From: Muribaculum intestinale
GTDB taxonomy: Bacteria; Bacteroidota; Bacteroidia; Bacteroidales; Muribaculaceae
Assembly (NCBI RefSeq): GCF_002201515.1
Contig: NZ_CP021421.1
Location: 2,418,001-2,482,000 of the forward strand
Reading direction: 5' to 3'
DNA length: 64,000 nucleotides
How positions within the stretch are numbered: position 1 is the first letter of the stretch; each line of letters opens with the position of its first letter. A program made the translations under genes and the position numbers. The notes under the pieces are model-generated. The model was not told the origin of the DNA and did no database searches. It saw only the letters and a list, made by a program, of their open reading frames with translations. Positions 45,340-53,857 of this stretch are shown here, piece by piece.

Positions 45340-46407
45340 ATGAAACATATACTTTTGATAATTACAGCCATATTGATCTTGTGTGTCTCGTGCAGGGGCA
45401 AAGGATCAGCGTCGGCATCGAATGATAGCCCTCATGACTCGATTGCAGCGATAGATGACAACAGGTCTTTTGAGTTCTTAAGAAAACTCGGCATAGAATA
45501 TGAATCGTTTATCGCTAAAAATGATTCTTTGCCGGCCCCATCTGACCGTGATTTTCTCCTCACCACTCATGAGCAGTGTTCATTACTAAGAGGCATAATC
45601 ACTCCTGATTTTGCCCCGTCGGATACCGCATCGGCATATCTTGTAGCAGTCCGTCAAATAAACGATAATGTAATCCTATGTCAATACAAATATCTTTTCA
45701 GCGATGCCGAAGATGTGTATATTGCCACATACGATACTGACGGGCATCTGATTGACGCAATGTTCGCAGGTAACGATTGGGATAAGTCGGAATTAGCTTA
45801 TAATCTGACGGACTCTACAGAGTTAGTCTCCGTCGATCATACTTTAGTGTATTTTATTGGAGACCATGAGTTTACTTATAACCATGAATACAAAGAAATA
45901 GAACATAACGTCAATACCGACAAGGACACAACCACCTACTCTCAAATGGCATCAATGACTTGTAACATAGAGCCGAACGGTAAAATCGACATAACTATGG
46001 AAGACGGATATGAAGATGGAGTGTTTAGATTAAGGCGTGGTTCAGACAGTAAGAAGGAATGGAAACTAATGAATGAGATACTCTCACTGACCCGCTATCC
46101 TTATTCCGATAAGCATGTGCTTGACCGATGGAACGATTTGGGAAATCGGGTTGATGCGGCTTCCTATGAATCATTCGTTTATCATTTTTTCAAATATGTA
46201 TTCTTGCCACAGCCTGAAAAGGTCTTGAAGTGGGTTTACGATAATCGTGACTACAAATCAATGACCTTGACAAGACCGCTTGGATTCTATTATACATATA
46301 CTCCACAATCTCGCAAAATCATCGACGAAGCCATCGCCCGACTTGACAATCCGGCAATGCAGACATATTATAAGGAAATGACTGAACTGTGGGTTTCAAA
46401 TGATTGA
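45340..46407 (+). CDS. Unrecognised lipoprotein
   Basis: The 355-residue protein has a lipoprotein-type signal (KH, hydrophobic core, LCVSC with Cys18 as likely lipid site) followed by a serine-rich linker. The mature part is acidic and mixed alpha/beta, with a helical C-terminal third (about 270-350). I see no known domain. It lies 12 nt after the frameshifted gene and 4 nt before the next one, so it belongs to the same operon. Surface or periplasmic location is inferred. Function unknown. Confidence 0.7.
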   Translation: MKHILLIITAILILCVSCRGKGSASASNDSPHDSIAAIDDNRSFEFLRKLGIEYESFIAKNDSLPAPSDRDFLLTTHEQCSLLRGIITPDFAPSDTASAYLVAVRQINDNVILCQYKYLFSDAEDVYIATYDTDGHLIDAMFAGNDWDKSELAYNLTDSTELVSVDHTLVYFIGDHEFTYNHEYKEIEHNVNTDKDTTTYSQMASMTCNIEPNGKIDITMEDGYEDGVFRLRRGSDSKKEWKLMNEILSLTRYPYSDKHVLDRWNDLGNRVDAASYESFVYHFFKYVFLPQPEKVLKWVYDNRDYKSMTLTRPLGFYYTYTPQSRKIIDEAIARLDNPAMQTYYKEMTELWVSND

Positions 46408-46411
46408 TATT

Positions 46412-46628
46412 ATGAAAAATCTAATTCGTGTGACGTTCGCGATAGGGGTGGGCAATTATCTCCATTTACGGAGCTATTATTCATGCGGTTTTTAATAACA
46501 GAAAGACTCGGCACTACTATTCGGAGTTTCTCAAGTTACCACAAAAGGTACAAAGAGAATGGACAATCAGGTCTTGGACAGTCACAACGATTTTGTGGAT
46601 TTACGTCATAATACTAATCGCCAAATGA
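46412..46628 (+). pseudogene. Small membrane protein gene with a one-base frameshift
   Basis: An ATG at 46412 gives MKNLIRVTFAIGVG and then stops after 27 codons. Shifting frame within the G-rich stretch near 46446-46454 gives IISIYGAIIHAVFNN, a basic loop and a second hydrophobic segment (TTILWIYVIILIAK), ending at the TGA at 46626-46628. The rebuilt protein is about 71 residues with two membrane helices. The interval is 217 nt, one base more than a whole number of codons, consistent with a one-base insertion. It sits in the operon gap with fitting spacing. Confidence 0.55.
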
Positions 46629-46644
46629 TTTTTACCACTTACTT

Positions 46645-47070
46645 ATGAGACTGACGGATAAACGCTTTTTGATATTTGAGGGATTCTGCATATTGTATTC
46701 AGTATTGCTGATGGAAATCGTCGACTTGTTGTTCGGCTCAAGCATGTTGGGGTTTAAACTAATTATAGTAGGTTCGTGCATGATAAGCGGTCTTATGACA
46801 TGGCTTATGGCAGACGGAAAGCATTGGGCGGTATTTGGAATTATATATGAGGTGATTTCTCTTTTGATTCTATCTGCAATCTTTTGGGTATCGTTTTTCA
46901 TTAGTACCCCGCTTTATGCTTGGATTTCCAAAGAGACTTATGCGGATATTGAATTGTTTGGTTATCTCATTCTGACAATCGGCACGTTTACTTTACTTCC
47001 GACATTTGGATTGGCTTTCTTTGGCTATCAGCTATTCCGTCGAGACAAAGATAAAAATGGAATCGGGTAA
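46645..47070 (+). CDS. Unrecognised four-helix membrane protein
   Basis: The 141-residue protein has four hydrophobic segments (about 9-29, 34-54, 61-88 and 103-127), short loops and a basic tail (FRRDKDKNG). It is the last gene of the accessory operon, followed by the hairpin at 47106-47142. No family recognised. Confidence 0.7.
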   Translation: MRLTDKRFLIFEGFCILYSVLLMEIVDLLFGSSMLGFKLIIVGSCMISGLMTWLMADGKHWAVFGIIYEVISLLILSAIFWVSFFISTPLYAWISKETYADIELFGYLILTIGTFTLLPTFGLAFFGYQLFRRDKDKNGIG

Positions 47071-47105
47071 GTGAGGGCATGAGTGTCGAACAGGCTATAA
47101 ATAAC

Positions 47106-47142
47106 GGCGGCATGCTATCTGTTGAGATGACAGCATGCCGCC
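47106..47142. terminator. Bidirectional terminator at the end of the accessory operon
   Basis: An 11-bp perfect stem (GGCGGCATGCT at 47106-47116 with 47132-47142), with inner ATCT/AGAT pairs, lies between the convergent genes ending at 47070 and 47171. Confidence 0.8.
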
Positions 47143-47170
47143 TATACTATAGATTAATGAATCCGATGTA

Positions 47171-49339
47171 TTATTTTCCTTCGGCCGATTTCACAGGAAT
47201 GTTTTTATTGTCCTCTGGAATAAGTCCGCGGTTGCGGAGCAGGGCATTTGCGTCGGGCTTGCGGCCACGGAAGTTGATGTATAGCTGCATCGGATCCTCC
47301 GAGCCACCCATTTCGAGCACATTCTCACGGAAAGCCTTGGCTGTGGCGGGGTCGAATATGCCGCGCTCCTTGAAGAGTTCAAAGCCGTCGGTGTCGAGCA
47401 CTTCGGCCCAAAGATATGTATAATATCCCGAAGCATATCCGTCGCTGCCGAATACATGCTTGAAGTAGGGAGAACGGTAGCGGTACTGTACCTCGCGTGG
47501 CATTCCGAGCTTGGCGGCTACAGCCTTCTCAAAGCCTTCGACATCTATATCGTCGGCCGAGGTGAGTTTGCCCCATTCAAGGTCGAGCAGAGCGGCTCCG
47601 GCGAGTTCGGTGGTAGTGAAGCCCTGGTTGTGGGTCGATGCTTTCTGTAGCTTCTCGATAAGAACGTCGGGTATTACTTCGCCGGTCTTGTAGTTGCGGG
47701 CGAATTGGCGCAGAAGTTCCGGTTCCATGGCCCAGTGCTCGTGAATCTGCGAGGGGAGTTCTACGAAGTCGCGGTCGACATTGGTACCTGCCTGGCTCTT
47801 ATACTTGGCGCGTGAGAGCATGCCGTGGAGGCCGTGGCCGAATTCGTGGAACATGGTCTCGACCTCGTCGATTGTGAGCAGCGAGGGAGAGTCGCCGGTA
47901 GGATGGGTGAAGTTGCAGACGTTGAAGATGACGGGGCGCTCTACCTCGCCGTTATCTCCTACCCATGAGCCCTTGAACTCACTCATCCATGCTCCCTGTC
48001 GCTTGGAGGAGCGGGTGAAATAGTCGGTCATGAATACTGCCACATGATTGTTGTCGGCGTCGCGCACATCATATACAGTAACTTCGGGGTCGTACTTGGG
48101 AGCGTCGGGCATTTCGGTGAATGTGACACCATACAGTCTGTTGGCCATGGTGAATATGCCTTTGCGCACACTGTCGACATGGAAATACTGGCGCACCTCG
48201 TCTTCGTCAAGAGCGTATTTGGCTTTACGCACCTTTTCGGCGTAGTAATAGTAGTCCCAGGGTTCGATGGTGATCTGGTGTCCCTCTTTGTTGGCGAGAG
48301 CCTGCATCTCAGCTACTTCCTCGGCCACACGGGAGGTAGCCGGTTTCCAGATCTGCATGAGGAGGTCTTCGGCATTTTTCACGTTCTTGGCCATGACATT
48401 CTCTGTCATGTAATCGGCATAGTTCTTATATCCGAGCAGGTTGGCCTTGCGTGTGCGTGCCTTTACGATTTCGGCGATTATGGGATAGTTGTTGTACTTT
48501 CCTGAAGAGGCGAGAGTAGTGTAGCCTTTGTACATCTTCTCACGCAGTGAGCGTGAGTCGGCATACTGGAGTAGGGGGAGGCGTGATGGGGCATGGAGAG
48601 TGAACACCCACTTTCCTTCGCCAAGACCCCGTTTTTCGGCCTCTGCTTTTGCTACGGCAACGCTTGTAGCGGGAAGTCCTGCCAGCTCCTTGCTGTCATC
48701 GACCACGATTGAGAATTCGTTGGTAGCTGAGAGTAGATTCTTATTGAATTTCAGATAGAGATCGGCGAGAGTTGTGTTGATGGTTTTTAGCTGTTCCTGC
48801 TTTTCGGCATCGAGGAGAGCTCCGCTGCGCACCATATCTTTGTATGCTTTTTCAACGGCGAGCATCTGCGGACGTGTATAGCCGGCCGATGTACGGTTGT
48901 CGTAGAGAGTCTTTATGCGCCTGAACAGTCCGGGATTCATGGAAATCTCATCGGTGTGGGCCGAATAGAGTGGATAAAACTCTTCGCCTACAGCCGTCAT
49001 CTCAGGAGTCGAGTTTGACTCGTCGAGATTAAAGAATACCATGCATACTTTCTCAAGAATCGGACCGCTGTGGTCAAGAGCCACAATTGTGTTGGAGAAA
49101 GTCGGTGCTTCGGGATTGTTGACGATTGCGTCGACAGCCTTCTGCTGTTCGGCTATTCCTGCCTTCAGAGCGGGGAGGTAGTCGGCGACAGTGATGCGGT
49201 CGAACGGCGGAATCTGGTAGGGAGTGTCATACTTTACCAGAAACGGATTCTGACGTTGCTGGGCCATGGCATGATTGCTTGTCAAGGCGCATCCGGCCAC
49301 AATAGCGGCTGATGCGAGGGTAGTTAATAAACGGTTCAA
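47171..49339 (-). CDS. M3-family metallopeptidase (peptidyl-dipeptidase Dcp type), lipoprotein
   Basis: The protein has the zinc-binding motif HEFGH in TMFHEFGHGLHGML and, downstream, the family stretches FVELPSQIHEHW and the C-terminal SDGYASGYYTYLWAEV. It removes dipeptides from peptide C-termini. I chose the TTG start at 49339 (722 residues) because it yields MNRLLTTLASAAIVAGC, a clean lipoprotein signal. An ATG at 49393 adds 18 residues and overlaps the upstream gene by 29 nt. It is the last gene of the minus-strand unit rhomboid-rhomboid-EEP-M3. Confidence 0.92.
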   Translation of the reverse strand: MNRLLTTLASAAIVAGCALTSNHAMAQQRQNPFLVKYDTPYQIPPFDRITVADYLPALKAGIAEQQKAVDAIVNNPEAPTFSNTIVALDHSGPILEKVCMVFFNLDESNSTPEMTAVGEEFYPLYSAHTDEISMNPGLFRRIKTLYDNRTSAGYTRPQMLAVEKAYKDMVRSGALLDAEKQEQLKTINTTLADLYLKFNKNLLSATNEFSIVVDDSKELAGLPATSVAVAKAEAEKRGLGEGKWVFTLHAPSRLPLLQYADSRSLREKMYKGYTTLASSGKYNNYPIIAEIVKARTRKANLLGYKNYADYMTENVMAKNVKNAEDLLMQIWKPATSRVAEEVAEMQALANKEGHQITIEPWDYYYYAEKVRKAKYALDEDEVRQYFHVDSVRKGIFTMANRLYGVTFTEMPDAPKYDPEVTVYDVRDADNNHVAVFMTDYFTRSSKRQGAWMSEFKGSWVGDNGEVERPVIFNVCNFTHPTGDSPSLLTIDEVETMFHEFGHGLHGMLSRAKYKSQAGTNVDRDFVELPSQIHEHWAMEPELLRQFARNYKTGEVIPDVLIEKLQKASTHNQGFTTTELAGAALLDLEWGKLTSADDIDVEGFEKAVAAKLGMPREVQYRYRSPYFKHVFGSDGYASGYYTYLWAEVLDTDGFELFKERGIFDPATAKAFRENVLEMGGSEDPMQLYINFRGRKPDANALLRNRGLIPEDNKNIPVKSAEGK

Positions 49340-49364
49340 AATATTTATGATATTGATTGGTGAA

Positions 49365-50501
49365 TTAGTCGGTGTGAGAGATATCAGGAGCATTCCATAC
49401 GAATGTGGCAGTCATCGGATAGTGGTCGGAACTTTTTATATCGCCCCGCACTATATCGACGGCGCGCATGTCGCCGCGGTAGAATATCTGGTCGATATGG
49501 AAATAGAATCTGTTGTCGATATATGTGATGGTCGGACCGAATCCGCTATCGGCATAGGCGTCGCGCATTCCGGCGCTGCAGATGCTCCGGTAGGCGTAGT
49601 TGCCCTGCACGTCATTGAAGTCACCGACAAGAATCGCGTTGCCCGGATGCTCCTCAAGGAACTGTCGGATGTGTCGTGCCTGTTCGGCGCGTAGCTTGAA
49701 TGCAACCGCGAGTTTTGACAGGATGCTGTTTTTTACCTTTGAGAGTTCAGAGCGGGTAGGGGATTCGATACGTTTGTCGGTAAGTTCGCGATATAGCGCT
49801 TTGTCGTCGGGTGTCAGTCCGATTGATTGCAGATGGCAGTTTACAACGAGCAGCGGATGCCCGTCCACATCAAGTTCGTATGCGGAATAATGGGCTGTAT
49901 GCCATGCGGGCTGTGGAGTAGGGACGATTTTAAAAGGATATTTAGAAAATATAATCTCTCCGCCCTCGGGTATGAAATTGCTATATGGATATATCTTGTT
50001 GATGGTATCCATCTGCAGCTTGAATCTGTAGTTTGGGTTGTATCCTTCCTGCATGCATACGATATCGGGCTGAGTGTCGATAATCTGTTGCAGGCTTCGG
50101 CTTTCTTTTGCTCCTTTTCCGCCGGAGTCATCTGACTCGAACTCGTGGTCGACAAAGCCGTATACATTATATGTCATTACTGAAAAACTGCGGGCACGCT
50201 CCGATTGTGATAGCGCCCCCCCGATATGAAGGGGTGATATTGTAAGAATTGCCGGCATGGCTATTAGGAGAGCCGCTGTCGGGAGTAATGCCGATTTGCG
50301 CCATATGATAAACGATACGGGCACCATTACAAGCATGAGTATAATCCATGCCGGGAAAGTCATACCGAATATTTGAGGCCAGACTGACTTGTTGGGGTCA
50401 ATGGCACCTCCATATGCGGATAAGAGCAGTCCGGCCGCTACGAGAATGTCGAAAGCGAGGATGCCAAATCGTATTAATCTACTTATCGGATTTATATTCA
50501 T
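49365..50501 (-). CDS. Membrane-anchored endonuclease/exonuclease/phosphatase family protein
   Basis: The 378-residue protein has three N-terminal hydrophobic segments (about 12-32, 45-65 and 70-90) and then an EEP domain (about 105-370) with MTYNVYGF, QEGYN (metal-binding Glu), NCHLQSIGL, GDFND and SDHYP, the full set of catalytic blocks. It is likely a periplasmic phosphodiesterase or phosphatase; the substrate (DNA, lipid or phosphoester) is unclear. Its start overlaps the upstream rhomboid stop by 4 nt. Confidence 0.88.
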   Translation of the reverse strand: MNINPISRLIRFGILAFDILVAAGLLLSAYGGAIDPNKSVWPQIFGMTFPAWIILMLVMVPVSFIIWRKSALLPTAALLIAMPAILTISPLHIGGALSQSERARSFSVMTYNVYGFVDHEFESDDSGGKGAKESRSLQQIIDTQPDIVCMQEGYNPNYRFKLQMDTINKIYPYSNFIPEGGEIIFSKYPFKIVPTPQPAWHTAHYSAYELDVDGHPLLVVNCHLQSIGLTPDDKALYRELTDKRIESPTRSELSKVKNSILSKLAVAFKLRAEQARHIRQFLEEHPGNAILVGDFNDVQGNYAYRSICSAGMRDAYADSGFGPTITYIDNRFYFHIDQIFYRGDMRAVDIVRGDIKSSDHYPMTATFVWNAPDISHTD

Positions 50502-51334
50502 ACATTATCTTTGGTGTGGCGGGATATATCAATCAGTCTCTTTTTTTCGGAACTGGACAGAGATGCGTAGCCCGACCGGCGCACTTTGTCAAGGATTTCA
50601 TCAAGCTGCTCTTCGTTTGTCCTGCTCCCCCCGGATGCCTTGTTGAAGCCGGATGTACTGCTTTTAGCATTCTTTCTGTGGCAGTTATAACGCGAGAGAA
50701 AGGCAGAAAGATCACGACCGCGTGTCAGCACCACTGCATATATTATTCCTGCAGAGGCACCGCCGATATGGGCTATTCTGCTACCATCGCCAAGCATTGC
50801 TATAACGATGGTTATCACAGCGACCCATTTTAGAGCCACCTCTCCGAATATAATCATATTCCACCGGTAGTCGGGGTGGAGCACTGTAGTGGCTGTAACG
50901 ACAGCCATGACCGATGCCGAAGAACCGGCGAGAAGACCATAGCTGTGCCATGGAGGAGTTGTGCCTACGGCTACAAACATCAGCGCTCCGGCTATGCCTC
51001 CTGCAATATATAGGAAGTAAATCTGCCTGGAGATGCCTGTAAGCATGAACACGCTTCCAAACCAGTAGAGCCACAGCATGTTGAAGATGAGGTGGAACAG
51101 GTCGGCGTGCACAAACATGTAGGTGAGCAGTGTCCATGGGCGCGAGGCAAGCATAAGCATGCTGTCGGGGCACTCAATCAGGGGCATAAGCTCGACCATT
51201 ATACCGGAATTGCACAGAGACGCGACGAGCCGGCCGAGTATGATTAAGGCGAAAATTCCGGTGTTGACGATTATAAGCCGTACTGTGGCAGAACTGTTGT
51301 GCCACATTGTTGTGAGCGGATTAATAGAAATCAT
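50498..51334 (-). CDS. Rhomboid-family intramembrane serine protease
   Basis: The 278-residue protein has six membrane segments, with the rhomboid LTYMFVHADLFHLIFNMLWL region (about 70-89), catalytic Ser in AGSSASVMAV (about 135-144) and catalytic His in RIAHIGGASAG (about 187-197). The C-terminal 75 residues are a soluble basic tail with a helical end (EEQLDEILDKVRRSGYASLS), a known feature of one Bacteroidetes rhomboid type. It overlaps the genes on both sides by 4 and 14 nt. Confidence 0.9.
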   Translation of the reverse strand: MISINPLTTMWHNSSATVRLIIVNTGIFALIILGRLVASLCNSGIMVELMPLIECPDSMLMLASRPWTLLTYMFVHADLFHLIFNMLWLYWFGSVFMLTGISRQIYFLYIAGGIAGALMFVAVGTTPPWHSYGLLAGSSASVMAVVTATTVLHPDYRWNMIIFGEVALKWVAVITIVIAMLGDGSRIAHIGGASAGIIYAVVLTRGRDLSAFLSRYNCHRKNAKSSTSGFNKASGGSRTNEEQLDEILDKVRRSGYASLSSSEKKRLIDISRHTKDNV

Positions 51335-52097
51335 TTCTGCGGATTACACCTTGATGTTTCCAGTAAAGAATAAGAAGCACGCCGAATATCATGCCGCCAA
51401 GGTGAGCGAAGTGGGCGATGCCGTCGGTAGCTGAACTGATGCCCAATCCCAATTCGATGATGCCGTAGCCGATTACCATCCATTTGGCCTTTATCGGGAT
51501 GGGGATAAACATAAGATATAGCGGACGATTGGGAAAGAGCATTCCAAAGGCCAGCAGCACACCATAGATGGCGCCGGATGCGCCTATCGTCACCAGGTAA
51601 TGATTGTAAAATGTCTGAAGACTTTCGCCCACTGAGCCTACCGTGAAACCCATATCGACGCGATTTATTGCGTCGGCCATTTCGGGGAATCCGACTCCAT
51701 ATGCATTGGACAGAATCTTTATAGCCATATTCTCGGCTGTAAGCATCCAGGTAAATTCCTGAATAATGGCGGCTCCTACTCCACATGTGATATAGTAGAA
51801 CAGATAGCGCGGTCCCCCGAGCACGCGTTCGAGAGTGATGCCGAACATGAACAGGGTGAACATGTTGAAAAACAGGTGGGCGATGCTCCCGGTATCATGC
51901 ATAAACATGTATGTAAACAACTGGGCCACATGGAAGTCGTTGCCTTTCCAGTAATGGAGCCCTCCGATATCGAGTATTTTCCCGGTAGTGGAAGCGGGAA
52001 GCACAATCATGGCAATCCATATGATTACATTGATTATGATGAGATTTTTGGTTACCGGAGGCATGGCGCTCCAGAATGAGTTGCCGTTGCGTAACAT
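51321..52097 (-). CDS. Rhomboid-family intramembrane serine protease
   Basis: The 258-residue protein has the rhomboid features QLFTYMFMHDTGSIAHLFFNM (catalytic-side region, about 58-80), GASGAIYGVL with the nucleophile Ser (about 172-181) and AHLGGMIFG with the His (about 230-238). It is the first of two adjacent rhomboids; the second has a longer soluble tail. A perfect -7 box is at 52137-52144, with a leader of about 33 nt. Confidence 0.92.
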   Translation of the reverse strand: MLRNGNSFWSAMPPVTKNLIIINVIIWIAMIVLPASTTGKILDIGGLHYWKGNDFHVAQLFTYMFMHDTGSIAHLFFNMFTLFMFGITLERVLGGPRYLFYYITCGVGAAIIQEFTWMLTAENMAIKILSNAYGVGFPEMADAINRVDMGFTVGSVGESLQTFYNHYLVTIGASGAIYGVLLAFGMLFPNRPLYLMFIPIPIKAKWMVIGYGIIELGLGISSATDGIAHFAHLGGMIFGVLLILYWKHQGVIRRNDFY

Positions 52098-52136
52098 AAG
52101 TCAGATTACAATATTTCTCATTAAAATTTCAACTTG

Positions 52137-52144
52137 CAAAATTA
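52137..52144 (-). promoter_or_regulatory. -7 element for the rhomboid-EEP-M3 operon
   Basis: TAATTTTG on the minus strand, a perfect match, with GTG 20 nt upstream as a weak -33 box. Confidence 0.6.
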
Positions 52145-52227
52145 CGTAAAAATAGCCGGAATGCCACATCCAGCCATCCTAATACAGCATTTTTAAAGAA
52201 AATTTCGACAAAATTTAACAGAAAGGC

Positions 52228-52257
52228 CGTGAAATATGAATTTTAAATGTAAATTTG
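52228..52257 (+). promoter_or_regulatory. Promoter for the HU-family gene
   Basis: GTG (52228-52230), 19-nt spacer, TAAATTTG (52250-52257), a perfect -7. The leader of about 85 nt excludes upstream in-frame start codons near 52292 only weakly. Confidence 0.6.
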
Positions 52258-52348
52258 TGCGATAAAAGGTCTAGACCTGAATACAGCTGCTATGTATATA
52301 AAGCATATTCCGCTATATTTTTTTACCGTAAATCGATCTCTCATCATC

Positions 52349-52621
52349 ATGAATAAAACCGAACTTGTAGCCAAGGTGGCCGATATTACCGGCGTAGGGC
52401 GTAACGATGTGCGTGCGGTTATTGACTGCTGCTTCGATACGATAACCAACGTTCTTGAGATGGACGGCAAGGTTTCTCTGGCCGGCTTCGGCACATTCTC
52501 TGTATCAGAGAAGATGCCTCGTGCCGGATATAATCCTCACACGGGCGAGCATATCGAAATTCCTGGCCGTCGGGCTGTTCGCTTCAAGTGTGGTGCGGAT
52601 ATGGATACACGTATACGCTGA
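52349..52621 (+). CDS. HU/IHF-family DNA-binding protein
   Basis: The 90-residue protein starts MNKTELVAKVADITGVGRND and matches the HU fold: N-terminal helices, FGTFSVSEKMPRAGYNPHTGE (the DNA-contacting arm with conserved Gly-Phe and proline, about 48-68) and the FKCGADM end. It bends and compacts DNA. The next gene, an outer-membrane protein, starts 33 nt downstream. Confidence 0.93.
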   Translation: MNKTELVAKVADITGVGRNDVRAVIDCCFDTITNVLEMDGKVSLAGFGTFSVSEKMPRAGYNPHTGEHIEIPGRRAVRFKCGADMDTRIR

Positions 52622-52653
52622 CAATAAACCATAATACTTATAAAATATATTTT

Positions 52654-53217
52654 ATGAAGAGACTATCAACTATTCTTGCAACTGTCATTGTCGCATTGGC
52701 ATTTGCCCTGCCGTCATCGGCCCAGATTTCATTTGGCCCGAAAGTCGGTATCTGTGTGAATGAGCTTCATTTCAACAAGGATGTGTTAAACACTGCTAAC
52801 CGTACCGGATTTACCGGAGGTGTGATGATTGACGGCCATATGCCGCTGCTTGGTTTTGCGTTTGATGCATCGCTGATGTATGTGCGTCGTGAGGCCGGTA
52901 AGAATTTCCACAGTGATTATGTTGCTATCCCTGTTAACCTGAAGTATCGTTTCAGCTTTCCTGTTGTGAACCGTATTGTCGTGCCATTCCTCTCTACCGG
53001 TCCTGAGTGGGCATATCTTGTGCATCATACCAAAGTTGATGGTCTTGATGACAATAAATCCAATTTCTCGTGGAATTTCGGTCTTGGTGTAGAGTTGTTC
53101 AAGCATCTGCAGCTGGCCGGCAATTATGGCCTTGGCCTGTCGAAAGCCTATGAGACTCCTGATGGAGCTGATGGGAAGAATCGTTTCTGGACAGTGACAG
53201 CCGCATGGCTTTTCTAA
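52654..53217 (+). CDS. PorT-like outer-membrane beta-barrel protein
   Basis: The 187-residue protein has a signal peptide (MKRLSTILATVIVALAFALP, cut at SSAQ|ISF near 24) and about eight predicted amphipathic strands, with the Bacteroidetes PorT/OmpA-like small-barrel look: SFGPKVGICVNEL, FDASLMYVRR, VNLKYRF and a terminal aromatic residue (AAWLF). Specific function unknown. It probably shares the HU-family promoter and is closed by the strong hairpin at 53233-53275. Confidence 0.85.
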   Translation: MKRLSTILATVIVALAFALPSSAQISFGPKVGICVNELHFNKDVLNTANRTGFTGGVMIDGHMPLLGFAFDASLMYVRREAGKNFHSDYVAIPVNLKYRFSFPVVNRIVVPFLSTGPEWAYLVHHTKVDGLDDNKSNFSWNFGLGVELFKHLQLAGNYGLGLSKAYETPDGADGKNRFWTVTAAWLF

Positions 53218-53232
53218 GCCGCTTCATACGCT

Positions 53233-53275
53233 ACATAAAGAGCCGGATTGCATTATGCAGTCCGGCTCTTTATGT
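53233..53275. terminator. Bidirectional terminator
   Basis: A 15-bp perfect stem (53233-53247 with 53261-53275, ACATAAAGAGCCGGA arm) lies between the convergent genes ending at 53217 and 53285. Confidence 0.9.
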
Positions 53276-53284
53276 AAGGTATGT

Positions 53285-53857
53285 TTATTCGGCGATATCT
53301 GCAGCTCCGAGTGATGATATTAGCAGATGCAGTGTCTGTGTTGTATCGGCGTCCGAGTCTATTTTTACAAGAGTGGACATTACTTTCAGAGCATCATATG
53401 CATCATGCAGAGCGGCGCAATCGGGGTTGTCGCGGCCTGTGGCGTAATAATAGTGATAGAGCAGAGAGCCAAGATGGCGTGTGGCGTCGGCTACGGCATT
53501 GCGTCGGCTGTCATCGGGAATAGTAAGGTTGAGCAGTTGCTCAAGAGCATTCCATGCTGTCAGATAGCATATCATCCGCTGTTCGTTGCCGGCCTCGGTG
53601 CGGGCAGTGGTGGCTATAGCTTTGAGTGCGGTATTTATGGCCTGCTTCAGTCGTCCGGCAGCTATCTGCGACTCGGCCAAAGCGCATGCAGCGGTCAAAA
53701 GGTCATCGGCGTGTCGTGGCGAATTGTTGCGTTGCCACTGAGCCATTGTGTCGGCGGTGAGTTCGTCGGCGAGCTGCATGGCTTCAAAAGCCTGACGGCG
53801 AAGGAGCATGTCGTATACTTCCTTCGCCGCTGACTGTATGGGATTTTCCTTTGTCAT
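53285..53857 (-). CDS. Helical protein of unknown function next to adk
   Basis: The 190-residue protein is all-helical in appearance, with no signal or membrane segment, and repeated AA-rich amphipathic helices (RRQAFEAMQLADELTADTM, AACALAESQIAAGRLKQAIN) that suggest a TPR-like solenoid. I do not recognise a family. Its ATG overlaps the adk stop by 4 nt, so the two are translationally coupled. Function unknown. Confidence 0.7.
   Translation of the reverse strand: MTKENPIQSAAKEVYDMLLRRQAFEAMQLADELTADTMAQWQRNNSPRHADDLLTAACALAESQIAAGRLKQAINTALKAIATTARTEAGNEQRMICYLTAWNALEQLLNLTIPDDSRRNAVADATRHLGSLLYHYYYATGRDNPDCAALHDAYDALKVMSTLVKIDSDADTTQTLHLLISSLGAADIAE

Noticed and set aside
39637..47142. Interpretation of the accessory operon as a known anti-phage defence or toxin-antitoxin system
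   Set aside because: No nuclease, ATPase, TIR, reverse transcriptase, HEPN or toxin motif is visible. The radical SAM gene does not show viperin-type features, and the other proteins are envelope-type.
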